This document shows, piece by piece, positions 1 to 12,900 of a DNA stretch of 64,000 bases (the first letter of the stretch is position 1; each line of letters starts with the position of its first letter). The stretch covers positions 62,001-126,000 of the forward strand of contig NW_020194594.1 of NCBI RefSeq assembly GCF_002865645.1, in the 5' to 3' direction. This DNA comes from Hyaloscypha bicolor E (lineage: Eukaryota; Ascomycota; Leotiomycetes; Helotiales; Hyaloscyphaceae). The position numbers were made by a program, and so were the translations under genes. Under the pieces are notes generated by a model. It searched no databases. It saw nothing but the letters and a program-made list of their open reading frames with translations, and had not been told where the DNA came from.

Positions 1-22
1 GCTGCTAGTACGCTAGACTGTT

Positions 23-74
23 GGGGGGGGGGGGGGGGGGGGGAGTTTCCCCCCACCCCCCCCCCCCCCCCCCC
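23..74. repeat. Poly-G/poly-C foldback
   Basis: A run of 21 G (23-43) is followed after a 5-base spacer (AGTTT) by C6, A, C19 (49-74). The two arms are complementary and could fold back on each other. It may be a junction between two inverted repeat ends or an assembly artefact at a homopolymer. A second G14 run lies at 8797-8810, near the other edge of the AT-rich block. Confidence 0.6.
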
Positions 75-2810
75 TCCTCCTCCCCAAGGCAGAATTCCTA
101 ATTAGGGGTATAGCACCCACACGTGACTTTTGGCTTGGATAACGCAATAATAGTAAGGCTGCTTGCTTGTCTAATTAACGAAGTGAGAGCCCATACTACC
201 ACATGAAATCGTACCAAAATTGGGCCGGGTAGTATAATATAAAATTAAGTATTTATTACAAATTACTATAGTCAGGTAACTACAGGCTATAAGCCCTTCT
301 AGAATAATGCTATTAATAGGGTCTAATAACTTCCTTAATATTCCCGAGATTAGAAATAAGAAAATTAAACTATTAAAATAACTAAAAAGCCGGCTAATTA
401 CTTTTTTTTAGTAATTAATTAATAAAATCATATAAGAGTAATATTACTCGAGTTTTTTAGTACTTATATTACTAAAAAGTATATTATAATAGTAAAGTAT
501 ACCCTAAACTTAATTTCTATTAAAATAACTTAGTAGATTTTATTAAAATAATACTATAATTTTTAATAAATCTATTACTATATTATAAAGCTATTACTAA
601 ATAGGCTTATATAAATATTAATTAAGAAGAAATTATAAATAGATTAAAAGATTTATATAGAATCTTAGTTAATCTATATATAGTCCAATAGTAACTACAA
701 GAATAGAATATCTAAATATATACTTAAATAGTAGATACGCCTTTCCTTTATATATAGATTATAATCCTATATTATCTAGGAGATATAAATAAGGAAATAC
801 TTGAGGATCTTAAGAATTATAATTATATAGCTTTAATTACTAGAGTTATTCGTATATATAAGAAGCTTAGTCTCATTTGCCATATAACTATAATAGATAG
901 GCAAGCAGTAAACGAATAACTATTTATAATACTATAGAGTAAGCTAAATAATAGGCGAGTTATAGATTATAAATAGTAGTATTTATATATATATTTCCGT
1001 TAATAAGGTTTACTAGTAACCCGGTTAGTCTTTCTATACTTTACTATTTTGCCCTAGCTTAAAAGATTAGAGCCTTATTTACTAATGTATTTTATTATCT
1101 ATAGGGAGAGCTTATATATAATATTATAACTCCTAGATCCCGAGATAATTATACTATAAATATAACGGATATAGTTTAAGAAAGAAGAATATATTATATC
1201 TGGGCCGGACTAGATTTAGTTAATTAATAAATATAATAAGCTATTATTATTTGGGATCGAGATATATACTTATATTAATACTTATTTATATAATATTATC
1301 TGGGTATATATCGGAATCTCTAATTAGACTATTTATTTAGTTATATAATAGTATCTTTAGATTTGTATTTAAATAGGCTATTGCCCTTACTTCTTTAAGG
1401 CTAATCGAGGCTCTAAACTCTCCCTTATTACCGAAACATACTTTATATTCTTATAGATAGCCGATTCATTAGTTATATATATAGAGAACTACTTTATTTC
1501 TAGGAAAAGCACCGAGAATTAGCGGGTTAAATCCTGGTAGTAAAAGCTTTAGAAAAGCTAGCTATACCGGTAGTATATAAGTAATTCCGTTTCCCTATAT
1601 CTGCCCCTTATTCTTTTTATTATTAGAAGAAAATATTAGGTACTAATAATTATACCGCTTTTTATTAAAGCTATTAGGTCTAGTATTATAGTACCAGATT
1701 ATATAACTAATTCCGATTAGTATATATAGAACTACTTTCAGAAACTGGCTTATATCAGAAATTATAATTACTAATACCTATAGAACCGGATTACTTTACT
1801 AGTATTTTATATATAGCAGATCCAAAACAAGATATATAGGTTTACGGACTTATAGAATATCTATAGGATTAGAAAAGATAGATCTAGGCCTAATATAGTA
1901 GCTAGTAAGCCATTCAGACTATATATAAGGCCCCTAGGCAGGGTATAGTACTAGGGTTATCCTATAAATATAGAGCTTTATAATATAATCCTTAATAATT
2001 ATTTAGTTTGGGATAAGTAATATAACCTTATATAGCTTTATACGAATAGTTTACTTATATACCAATATAGATATTAACGAGTTTCTACTAAAAGAAATAC
2101 TAGAGTAGTATTATTAGAAGCTTATATCTTATAGTATAAATATAGCTAATATTTATATAGGAAATACTAATAGAAACAGTAACTAACTATATATTTAAGC
2201 TTATTACTAGCTCTGATATATAGTCCGGGCATATATAGCCTTAGGGCAGCTACTAATATTAGGAGAGTCCGAGAAGCTAACTAGTAGATATAATATTACT
2301 ATTATATGAAATAGGATCTTTAAGTAAGTTATCTTAATAAATATAGAATATATAAATAATATATAGGCCAGAAGAATACCTGTATAGTTCCTAATAGTTC
2401 AGGACTTTATCCAGAAATAGTTCTTTATTAGTAATATTTCTAATAATATAGGATAATTAAATAAGCCGGTTACGGAATAACTAGGTATATTAAGATAGGT
2501 ATTATTTATTATTAAATATATTATTTTTAAAACTTCCTTTTTACTTTTAAGAATAATACTAATAGAATTATTAAGTTTATCTATTATATAAATATTCTAT
2601 ATCCTCAAATTCTTATCTCTTAAAATAGTACTACTATTTCTCAAAACCTGCCCTAATACTATATATCTCGTAACTAAATACTAATATAGTAATATCTAAT
2701 ATTATAAATTCTATTAATTTACTAATAATAAATATAATATAGAGGCTGCTATTTTACTTGCCTAGAGTAGTAATACTAATAGACTTAAACCTTATAGCTC
2801 TAGAATTCCG

Positions 2811-3380
2811 TCTGTATCTGCTCCTCTCTTTATATCTGGAATACTTTAGATCCCTAGCTTTTCTTAGTATTCTTATCCCATATCTTTTCTTTTAGAAATA
2901 TTTATTATACCTATTTCTCTAGTTACTATTACTATATAGCCGCCAGATACTAGTTCTATTTTACCTTAGGCTCCTCCTATTCTAATAGTCCTATAATTAC
3001 TTTCTTTTATATTTCCTTTTACTATAAACTATATTACTTAACCTAACTACTTTTCTAGTAATATTTATATTACTATATAAGCTTAATAGGCTATAAATAC
3101 GAGAGTTACTCAGGCTACTACCCAGGCCATAGCTTCTTATACTAGTAATAGGCTATCTGAAGCCTTTTAAGATCTTATAAATCAAAATATAGCCGGATCT
3201 AGTCTTATAGAATTATAGACTATAATTTTATAGCTAGTTCTCTATAAGTAGGTATTTAATAATATAAAGAATTAGAGAGCTAAGTAAAGAACTATCTAAC
3301 TTTCTAAAGAAGTTAGTAATAAGTTTTCTCTTATTTCTTTTACTAGATTCTCTATATAAATTCTAATAGATGTTTTTTAA
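2811..3380 (+). pseudogene. RIP-broken coding stretch of an unknown element
   Basis: In the + frame starting at 2811 the sequence reads as a peptide rich in Ser, Thr, Pro and Gln-like positions for 190 codons, broken by 18 stops, all TAA or TAG and none TGA. That is what CAA/CAG to TAA/TAG change on the coding strand gives, although TGA is rare in this DNA in any case. A few CAG/CAA codons survive (near 3116-3126 and 3182). A gag-like or linker region of a retroelement is possible, but I cannot name the family. Confidence 0.5.
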
Positions 3381-3672
3381 TAGATAGCTTTTAATTTAAA
3401 ATAAATAATTAAGTCTTTTCTACTCTTTCCAATATAGTTTCTTAGTAGCTACTTTCTTACTTCTCTCTCCGTATTAGTAGACTTACCTGCTATTATTAAT
3501 TTATTAATAATATAAATAAACTAGTATTCTATACTAGTCCTAATAGTAAAAGAGCCTAGGAACTTATAGTCTTACTAGGTTCTATCTAAACTATCTTTAA
3601 CCTTTTCTACTATAATATATATCTGGGCCCTAAGGATATCTGAATAATTTTTCTTGTTTTATACTAGAATAA

Positions 3673-3790
3673 GACTTTATATAAAGATATCTGTTTTAAA
3701 ATTACTTATAAAAAGCTAGAAAATACTTAGAAAAAGACTTTATATAAAGATTTCTATTTTAAAGTTACTTATAAAGAGCTAGAAAATACT
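3673..3790 (+). repeat. 63-bp tandem repeat, two copies
   Basis: The motif GACTTTATATAAAGA starts at 3673 and again at 3736, and the unit-end motif AGAAAATACT recurs at 3718 and 3781, giving an exact 63-bp period. The period is a multiple of three and one + frame reads a similar peptide in both copies, with a TAG between them. It was therefore probably a 21-residue repeat in the original protein. Confidence 0.8.
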
Positions 3791-6700
3791 CAAAAGGTAT
3801 AATAACTTGAGAAGATTAAATAATAAACTAAGGAGGCCCAGAGAACCCAGAAGAATATTACCTACTAATACAGGTATAAGACTTTAAGAGTAAGAAGGGA
3901 TCTAATAAACTAGTAGGCAAATAAAGGCATATATATAATTCTCTTCTTTAATTCTAGCTCTTACTTTTTATTTCTTTTATAGATTCTTTTTTGTTTTTAG
4001 GTTTAATTAACTTATATATATCAGGATTCTTCTCTACTTACTAACCTTTAGAAGCCGCAAGATAATACAGAAAATGCTATTAAAAGTACTACTAAAGCTA
4101 ATTCTAATAGTAATAATAATAATAATAGTAATAGGCTATTAGATCCTTCTTTAATTTTACTATTTTCTTTTTTAGTAAAGAGAACTATAGTTAATCTTAT
4201 AAACTATATAAGTATTACTTTATAGTAATAAATATATTAGAGATATAAATATACTATCTCTCTTTCTTATTAGATATAGAGAATTAATAGATATAATATC
4301 TTTAGCTTTATAAATAAAACCCAAAGTATCCGGGCTACTACTAGTACTTTACCTATTACCCCGAATAAAAGTCTAACTATTATTATTAAACTCTCTAGGC
4401 TAATTAATCTTACTTCTCCTAAGTAAATCTATTATATAAGGTCTAATAAATTATATATAAATATCCGCTAAGATTAAGGTAATTAAGAAAAAATAGGCCT
4501 AATATCTAATATACTTTTTCCTATATTTTATAATTAGCTTAGTACTATTTTAGGTCTTATTTCCTTATAAATATATATATACTTGAAATTTATAATTAAT
4601 ACTTTAAAGTAATACTCTTTAATTAGTTCTTATATAATTTAAAAGTCAGGCTACTAAATTTAATACTTTTATAATACTTAAATCTATCCAAATTTATAAA
4701 GTCTTATAATTATTAGGGCCTTTATAATTCTTTGCCTTTTGAGTTTAATACCCAAATAGTATTATATATTCTACCTTTAGTATAGAGAAGGCTCCTAAAA
4801 GTCTAGGATTATAAAGGGATTTTTATATTAAGAATATATTATATTATAATAATAAAATTATAGATATTTATATATAAATATATAATATATTAGACTAGCT
4901 ATACTAAAAACCATATTATATCTATATATAAAATTACTAATTACTTTATATTAATACCGGACCCATATAGTTATATAACTTTATATAATTAGCTAGCTAT
5001 AAAAAAGCCCTAAAGCCCGAAACTTATAAAGAGTCTTAAGAGCTTTAGGGCTTCCGGACTATTACTAGTATCCGGTACTTTTTGGGAAAAGAATATAATA
5101 TATTTTATAATAAATAATCTATTATAAATTACTTAATCTTTAAGTTAAGCAGGAAATCTAAGGGCCGGGCTCGTAATTTAAGTCTTATTAAAGTTATTAA
5201 AGTCTTTGCTAGCTAGTACTATAGATTTAATAAAAATATTACGGGAATCCTATAGATTCTATTCTAATTTATCTAGAAAGCATATATAGTATATCTCCTT
5301 ATTTATTCTAATATTTATATATAATTCCTGAGAGCTAAACTATTACTTAAGGGAAGAATAAGAAGACTAGACTAATATTTTTAAAAACTAAGGCCTTAAT
5401 AAATCTATTTAGAAAAGCTTACTAATTCTTCTAAAAATAATTCAAGAAAAGTTTAAATTTATTATATATTATAACTCATATAACCAGAGACAGGAACTAC
5501 TTTAATAGGCCAGAAAGAGTTTCTTATATGGCTCACTTATATAACTAGAGATAGAGACTTGAGTTTATTATATGAAATTACTTATATATAGAAATTCCTG
5601 CTATAAATTCCTTATTTAGATTAATTAATTAAACCTATTTTTAATACTAAGTCTTTATTAAGGCAACTTCCCGCTCCTAGAGGCTTTAGATAAAGTAGCT
5701 AATAAGTTTCTTAGCTATTAGCTAAGACTTATTAGCTAGAAAATCTATAAGTAATAGATAAGATTATAAAATAGAACTTTCCTAACTATAATACTAAGAT
5801 ATTTTACTATAATATAAAGTAATTAGATATAAAAGCCCTATTAAATATAATATATCTCAAACTATAAATTTGCGAGATAGATATAGGAAGTCTTAGTACT
5901 TAACTAGTACTATAGTCTAGCCCAAAAGCACCTACTATTCTTTATACCTAATTTAATAGAAATAAGAAGTACCTATACTTTAACTCGAGAAATAATTAGG
6001 ACTTTTATATAGACTTAGAATAGCGGTTTGCTCTATAAAGAAAGAATAAACCAGAAATACCTATACTATATTAATCTTTAGGAAAGGTTATAATAAATAT
6101 TATAATTTCTGAAATATTCTTAAAAAAGCTTCCCTAAACTAAAGTAGGCTAGTTTATAATTCCGAAAGATCTATAGAAGTCTTATATACCCGAGAGTATA
6201 AGTACTTAAGGTAAATACTATTTAAGTCCTAACCTATAATAAAAGAAAAATAAAGTATATAAAATAAAATATATAAAATAAAAGTAAAATAAAATATCCG
6301 GATATTTAATAAATAAAAAGCCTAACTATAGGTTATAAGAACTAGTACTAACTAGGTATATATATGGTAATATTAAAGAAGAGATAAGGCAAGGGAAACT
6401 AAAAAGTAAATTAGTATATATTCTATAAAAGCAAACGGGAAAATATCTAAATAGCCCAAAAGCGAGAAGTATATATTAAAGAAATCGAGATTAGAGGAAA
6501 AAGGGCTATTTCCTATAAGAATAAGTTAGTATATATTTCAAGATAAAGAATAAAGATACTTAGTAATAGCCCAAAGGCTTTTATAAGTATTAAAGAAAAA
6601 GAGGAGGTATTAAAGTTCAGAGAGATCTAAATAGGAATTAGCCTCTTTTTTGGAAGTTCGAGAGAGGGTATTCCCAAAGGGCCTAAAGATATAAGAGATA

Positions 6701-6830
6701 TTAGAAAAGGAGAGAAAGAGATATTAGAGAAAGAGAGAAAGGATCTAAAATTTAGCTTTCTAAGAAGCAAGTAAGTTAAAGACTTATAATATAGGAGTTC
6801 TAAATAAAAGTAACCCGGAAGTAGTAATTA

Positions 6831-7145
6831 AGTACTAGCTTTTGGTATTATTAGTAAAAGTATTAAAAGAAGAGGGATTCGAAAAAAGGATTTAGAAAAG
6901 GGGTTTAGAGAAGTTCGGAGAAAGAAAGGAAGATTATAAGGCAGTTAGATACTAGCTCTTGGTATTAATAGAAGAAGTATTAAAAAAAGAGGAATAAGGA
7001 AAAGAAATAAGGAGGAGAAGTAAGAAGAAGTTCGGAAAAAAAGAGAAAGGTTATAAGGTAGTTAGATACTAGCTCTTGGTATTAATAGAGATATTAATAA
7101 AAGTATTAGTAAAGGGCAGAAGCTCTTAATATTAATAGTAAAATC
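6831..7145 (+). repeat. 117-bp tandem repeat, about 2.6 copies
   Basis: The motif ACTAGCT occurs at 6834, 6951 and 7068, exactly 117 bp apart. The flanking GTTCGG motif (6913 and 7030) and the TTATAAGG-AGTTAG segments keep the same period, and a degenerate partial copy follows to about 7145. The unit length is a multiple of three (39 codons), suggesting a coding repeat that was later degraded. Confidence 0.8.
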
Positions 7146-7807
7146 GAAAAAATATAAAAGAAAGATAAAGGTTTTAAAATAAAGATAGAATAGAGTTATA
7201 GTTTTATAGAAAATAAAGTTACTAGTATAGGATAGTTATATTATTATATAATTCCATATTTACTTTTATTATTTATTAAGGATATATATTTCTTAGGAAA
7301 AAGTATTACTTAGAATTCTTGAGCCTTTCTAATTTAATAATTATATATTTAAAAAATAAGAAATAAATATAATTATATATACTAGAATAAGAGAATTCTT
7401 CTTATCTAAAAATTATAATTATAGTATTACTAAATATAAAGATATAGAAGTTTATATAATAAGCTATATATAGAGATTTAAGGAAATTTAAATTACCTTG
7501 AATTATTTATAATTAGTAAAGTAAATTAGCTAATTATATAAGTCAAATATAGTTTAATTATTATTAGTATATCTTAGCTTTTATAAGTTAGTAAGAGAAA
7601 GAATATTTTTATTTTTATTTTTATAACTATAATATCTAAAATTATAATTTTTTTAATATTTAAATATACTTAATCTAGGGCTATTAAGTACTAATATTTC
7701 TATTTTTAGATATTATTTATTATAAATTTATTTGAATTTAAATAATTATATTAAATATATATCTTTATATCCCAAAAGTAAATAATAAAGATATAGTTAT
7801 ACTAGCT

Positions 7808-7837
7808 TTAACCTTAGCCTTAACCTTAACCTTAATC
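7808..7837. repeat. TTAACC-type hexamer array, five units
   Basis: Five consecutive hexamers read TTAACC, TTAGCC, TTAACC, TTAACC and TTAATC. This resembles, but is not, the fungal telomere hexamer CCCTAA/TTAGGG. It sits inside the RIP-degraded block. Confidence 0.7.
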
Positions 7838-8772
7838 TTTTTCCGAAAATAACTTTAATTCTAATATATAATACTATTATTAAAGCTTTCTTTTATTAAA
7901 AACATATTAAATATAGCTTTAGGTAGCGGCTCTAGTAAAGGCAAAAATAATAGAAAAGATAATAAAGCTATAAATAAGCAGAAAGATAATATTTATAATA
8001 TATTTTTTAATAATCCAGACTTAGTCTATAATATCTTCTCCTATTAATATATTTAACTAATAAATCCTTTTATTTCTTAATCTCTTTCTTATATATAACC
8101 TCCTCTTTCTTCTCTATAATAATACTTTAATTTCCTTATACTATCTAATAATATTACTAAAATAGTAAAGTGAATTAATAATAAGGCTAAAGTTAGAAAG
8201 ATAGAGCTATACTAGGGTAAGAAGCTAAAGAAATTAGAGAAAGGCAAGGCAAATCTAGAGGCAAGCTTAGTATATACTTATAAAACCGAATTCTTTTAAG
8301 CTTATACTACTTATAGTAATAAGAAGAGACTAAGAGGCTCTTTTAAATACTATATAGTTATAGAAGGCAAATTTAATAGTACTTATATAAATTATAGATA
8401 TAATAATAATAGTAAAATCTATATTTTCTATTAACTTAATACTAATCCTATTAAGTCTGGAAAGCCTTGCTCTGTATTTGCAAAACCCTTTATACTAAAG
8501 CCTTGACTGCCTATAAGATATAGAAAGCAAGTATAAAAACAGATATAAGGTCAGAAGGCAATAGGAAAGGAGGTTATAGCAGAGGAGGGTAAGGATACTG
8601 GAAGAGAAGAGGACGAAGAAGATATAGATAATTCGAGTAATATAGATAGTACGGAGGATATAGAGAGTAAGGGAGATAGAGATATATTTTATAATCCATG
8701 GGATTTGCCTTACGGACTATGCAAGCTAAGGGGGGGTTAGGAGTAGTCGAGAATAAGGCGTATATACTGTAC

Positions 8773-8844
8773 TTTTTTTTTTTGGTAAGGTGTAGTGGGG
8801 GGGGGGGGGGTGTGGGCGCGAAAATCAGAAAATCAGAAAATCAC
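8773..8844. repeat. Low-complexity edge of the AT-rich block
   Basis: T11 (8773-8783) and G14 (8797-8810) runs are followed by three near-identical AAAATCAG units at 8821-8844. Base composition changes here from RIP-like AT-rich DNA to ordinary GC content, so this marks the right boundary of the degraded element. Confidence 0.6.
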
Positions 8845-9458
8845 TTTTCGCTTCTCGGATTTGTCCGCTAGCCCGCTAATGGTCTCAGTAACTCCCTCGT
8901 TTTATCTCTCCCTAGACTCCGCATAAGGCTGATGTCCTAGAAAATCCTGCCGCGGCGGCGCCGGATATCTCGTCGGAGGATACCCAATCAGGCTAGCGTC
9001 ACCACCCTCGCTAAGAAATTCAGGGGCTTTCCCGTGCAGAGTCGCCTGAGGGAACACGAGGACGGAATTTGCCAAAATGACGACGCGGCAATCCAAGCAG
9101 CTTGAAACCCGCGCCTCCCGGCGCTCGTATTCCAGCTCGCAGCGCTGCAAGACACAATGACACATAGCCCAGGCGTCCAATGAAGCTTCCTACATAAGGC
9201 TTGGCGACCCCCTTAAACTGGCGTGAAGCTTATTTGCACGAGCTTGGATCGAAAGGATGACCGGATTAGGGTAGGATGCGGATGCTGGACCACGCAGGGA
9301 CATCGTGACTTTCGTAGGTGTTTTCAATCTTATTTCTGCCTAAGCTGGCCGTTTAAAGTTCGCCGCTCCTCAGGGGCGCAATTTTCATTTTTAAGAGTCT
9401 TCGATGCCGCCAGTTTGCGCGCGATCAACCTGCTGCTAGTCGCAGGCTTATTTTCATC
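8845..9458. other. Unassigned stretch with one short minus ORF
   Basis: Ordinary base composition returns here. The only sizeable frame is a 92-codon minus-strand ORF (8902-9180) with a Cys-containing start and a Pro-rich end that I do not recognise; its first codon is not ATG. It may be a fragment of a gene cut off by the repeat block. No RNA gene or promoter signature is visible. Confidence 0.4.
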
Positions 9459-9785
9459 ATGTTTAAAGAGTTGGTTTCTTTGGCGATTATTGTGGGGTTT
9501 ATTCTGAATATTCTCTATGTGGAACACCCGGACACCACTTCATACACCATTGCGTTCGTTCTTAGCATGGCTGTCTTCTCACCCTTCGCGCTTGCCTGGA
9601 GATATAGAGCTGCTTTGAGACAGTTGAGAGTGATTAGGGATGCGGCTGAGGAGGCGGAAGAGGAGCCAGTTGTGAGCGTGAGTGGAGCCACACGAGTCAG
9701 CAAGGACGTACAGTCCAGTGCTGACGTCGAGCTGGCCGTGATGCATGCGGACGGAGCTTCTGCTGTACCTCTTGAAGGGACTTGA
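9459..9785 (+). CDS. Small two-helix membrane protein, hypothetical
   Basis: A 108-residue single-exon frame from ATG. Two hydrophobic segments are visible, at about residues 5-21 and 28-48, followed by a basic stretch and an acidic, Val/Ser-rich cytosol-like tail. No known domain is recognised. It converges with the long minus-strand gene ending at 9903. It could be a genuine small membrane protein of the accessory genome or a chance frame; the hydrophobic-then-polar order and clean ATG favour a gene, but there is no family support. Confidence 0.4.
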   Translation: MFKELVSLAIIVGFILNILYVEHPDTTSYTIAFVLSMAVFSPFALAWRYRAALRQLRVIRDAAEEAEEEPVVSVSGATRVSKDVQSSADVELAVMHADGASAVPLEGT

Positions 9786-9902
9786 AGACGTCGAAAGCCG
9801 GTCTCTCCTGGGGCACCGTTTCCAGTGAACCGTATCAGGTATGCCCCCTCCCATGAGTAGAACGTTTAGATCCAGCATTCGTTGCAAGTTTTGCTGACTT
9901 CT

Positions 9903-12900
9903 TCACACAGTCCACATCTGCCAAGTCATGACAGCAAGCGTAATTACACTCGTCACATAAGATGCAACACCAAACGCGCCCTGTACGTCCTGTTTCCAAA
10001 CACTCCAACAGATCGCAAACACAATACCAAGGACCAGCGAAACAGAAAACATGACTGTCACAGCTAGCGCACTATTCAACCCTTCCACGAAATGGAGACC
10101 CCACCCAGTAATTGCATCAACCAGATCAGGTCTAAAAGACAACGCTAGTTCCTTTCGCTTCGGAATGTAGCGGAGGTAGAGAGACGTGTCAAGCGGTTGC
10201 GCAGAGCAGGAAGTAAAGAGGTGCATCATGTGCGAGGCACCAATCGGAGGGCATTTCTTGACCGGTGGAGGGGGCAGGAAATCGTACTCGTCGAGGGTGG
10301 GAGGGAGTTTGTTGGGCAGGATGTGGTCGACCAGGTTTTCGGGACAAAGCTCGAACTTCCATTCATCAGCACCGTCTTGGACTATAAGGAAACGGACAGT
10401 TGTACCTCGACGAACTCGATCTTCTTCAATTTGAAGAGAAGCCTCTCCCTCCAACGCTTGCTCCCAAAATACGCCCGTCTCAAAGCTTGAAAGAAAGTTG
10501 CATCAGTAAAATCATTCTCTTCATCGTCTTTGCACACATGCAACGGCTCTAATTTTGTGGCGTATGGTGGTTTCTTTAGACACATGTGCAGCCATCTGCA
10601 TTTTGTGCTCGGTAAACATTGTAAGGGAATCGATTTGATGGAGCTAGGCTTCGTGTTAAACGTTGGCAGTGTTGGGGTTCGGAGACTTGAGATGCGTCTC
10701 CGGGCTCCGATGAAAATGTTTTGAACTCTGGTTGTCAGAGAAGTGATAGGGCTATTTGTCTGATTTGAGATCTGTGCGTGAGTTATGTAGCCTGCCTCGA
10801 ACATGTCGTTTGCGAGCTCGAGGATTGCGCCCTGAGAGAGTTCTTGGAAATCGTCATGGGACCGGTGGCCACATTTCTGGGATGTGGTGTCAGTATTTTG
10901 CAATAAAATCAGGAAGCGGAGGAGTTTGTGACTTACACATGTCCATTCTAGCCGCTTGATGTTACCACCCAGTTTTCGTTGTTGTTGAAATTTATTGCCT
11001 ATACGGGAAAGCCAGATGTTAAACCAAGGCCTCTCCCCTTCATTATCCAAAGTATCGATGAGCATCATGTAGACGATTTCTTCGTCGGAAACTATATCTT
11101 TGAGCGCTCCCCCAGCATTTGTACCACGGCTCATCGTCACTTTGAGGAAGTCGAGGAGGCGCACTATCAAGTGGTAGGACATAGTCAGCAAGTAATAGAT
11201 ATGGTAAAAAGAACGAAAAGTTGAGGTGAGGTCAGGTGACAAACCAGGAACGACTCTTTCTGTTAGCGTTCTTTGGAGCCTCATACGCCAACGACATATC
11301 ATTACTTGGAATTGACCGAACCAATGAGTTAGATCCCACAACATCGTCCTTATCATAATAGGCTCAGGTCTGTACTTCCTGTCGATACTCATGCTCCCTG
11401 TTCCGAAATTAATGTCGATAGTTTCCGAAAACAGACGATTGCGGAGGGTAGACGGCATATCCAACGCAACCCACCCCTGCTGTTTTTCCTCCTGCCTTTG
11501 GTTTGATAATAGTTGTTTTGCTCGACACGCTGGACAGCGTGTTATGTGGGTATCATCAAGGGCTCGCTCAAAATATTCGTAACAGTCGGAAGACATGCAG
11601 ATTGTTCTGGGAAGTAGTGGGTCAGGCTGCTGTGAGCAAGCATTGAGGAGGGAAGAAACGTACATAACTTCCAATGGGCCAGGTCTGCTCTGATGCCTTT
11701 GAGGAACAGAGACTTGTTCGATATCGGCTTCTATATCCACCGCTGATTCTCGCTCTTTTCCGACCCCCAAGCCCTCTGTAGGCGGCGGGGGCAGATTTTG
11801 AGTCGTTTCATGTTTGGGGAGGGGTTTTCCTCCTTCCAAGGGAGTAGATTGACTGGGAACAGGACTCGGCCTGCCTCCCACTTCGGCAAGCGAGCTAGAT
11901 TCCCCAGTGGGGGTCCGTCCAAGGGAATCTAAACAAAAATCCAATTCATGGTCCAGATCCACATTCGCCTCTTCCTGCAACGTACGAGGTGGCCTACTCT
12001 CTTCAGCACCCCCGAGAATAATATCTCGCTGCTCTGTGGCAACTAAATCAAATGACAATCGTTGATTTGATAACAAGGGGGAAGAGCGCCTCCCCAAAAT
12101 GTTTGTTCGCGTTGAGCCAAAAGCGCCGTTATTCTTCTTTCTTGCCAGCCAGCTCGACAAAAGCGTTGTGGTCTCCTTGCTTGCTTGCTGCGTTTTATCT
12201 TTATTCATTTCCCTGACCTTAGCCAGTCGCGCTTCTCTAGTAATTGCTCTTTGAGCAGCTTTTTCCAATCCCTTCTTATCAAGTGGGGCACTATCTGTGG
12301 AAATGCTGCTACCACTATACCTCTTTAAATCTTCAATACAGATATTGAGCCCAGAACAACATAATCCCAGCCTCAAGCAAAGGACTTCCAATTCCCATTT
12401 CGCCGAAACGGCATACTCGGCAGTGGAGTTGTACTTCTCCCACGTACTTCGTTCGCCAGGCGCTTTGAGGAACACAGGGTGTCTTTCGAAGACCCTCTTA
12501 CAATCTTCGAGTTTAATTTCAACGTACTTGGTGTAGAGCTTGCCATCCTGTAATATGTCTTCAAGCTGTTCAAGAACTGCTTGAAGCTCTTCGACTTTTT
12601 CATTCAGATCTGATAGGTGACGAGAAGCCCCTTGGCTGCCATCCGAGTATGCTTTTCGAAAATCATTACAGAAGCCGATGAGTATGCGAGCCTCACCGCG
12701 GCCCCCCCCCCGGTTATACCCCTTTCCGGTGGGCTTATGCGCTCCGGAGTGGAAACCTTTTCTTGATCCAATATGTTGACAGATTCCGAACTCGGGTAAC
12801 CTAAACCTCGGAGGGGAGGTTTCTGGGGGGAGGGGCGCTCTGGAGGACCACCATCGGACATTGCACGCAATCGAGCAGGTCCAGATATCTGCAAGCCTGC

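Larger units (their letters stand above)
1..8700. repeat. AT-rich RIP-degraded repeat block
   Basis: This block is extremely rich in TA and AT, with long stretches where CA and TG are almost absent while CG is kept (for example around 5160-5180). That is the usual footprint of repeat-induced point mutation, which turns CpA into TpA. No open frame of useful length survives on either strand. Several frames show peptide-like stretches broken only by TAA/TAG, so at least part was protein-coding transposon DNA. I could not recognise a transposase, reverse transcriptase or integrase, so the element class stays open. Confidence 0.85.

Noticed and set aside
7808..7837. A true telomere repeat
   Set aside because: The unit is TTAACC, not TTAGGG/CCCTAA, and only five units occur.
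11640..11675. A 34-39 nt intron in the large Zn2Cys6 exon
   Set aside because: It is shorter than any other intron here and the frame is open through it, so I kept it as coding.
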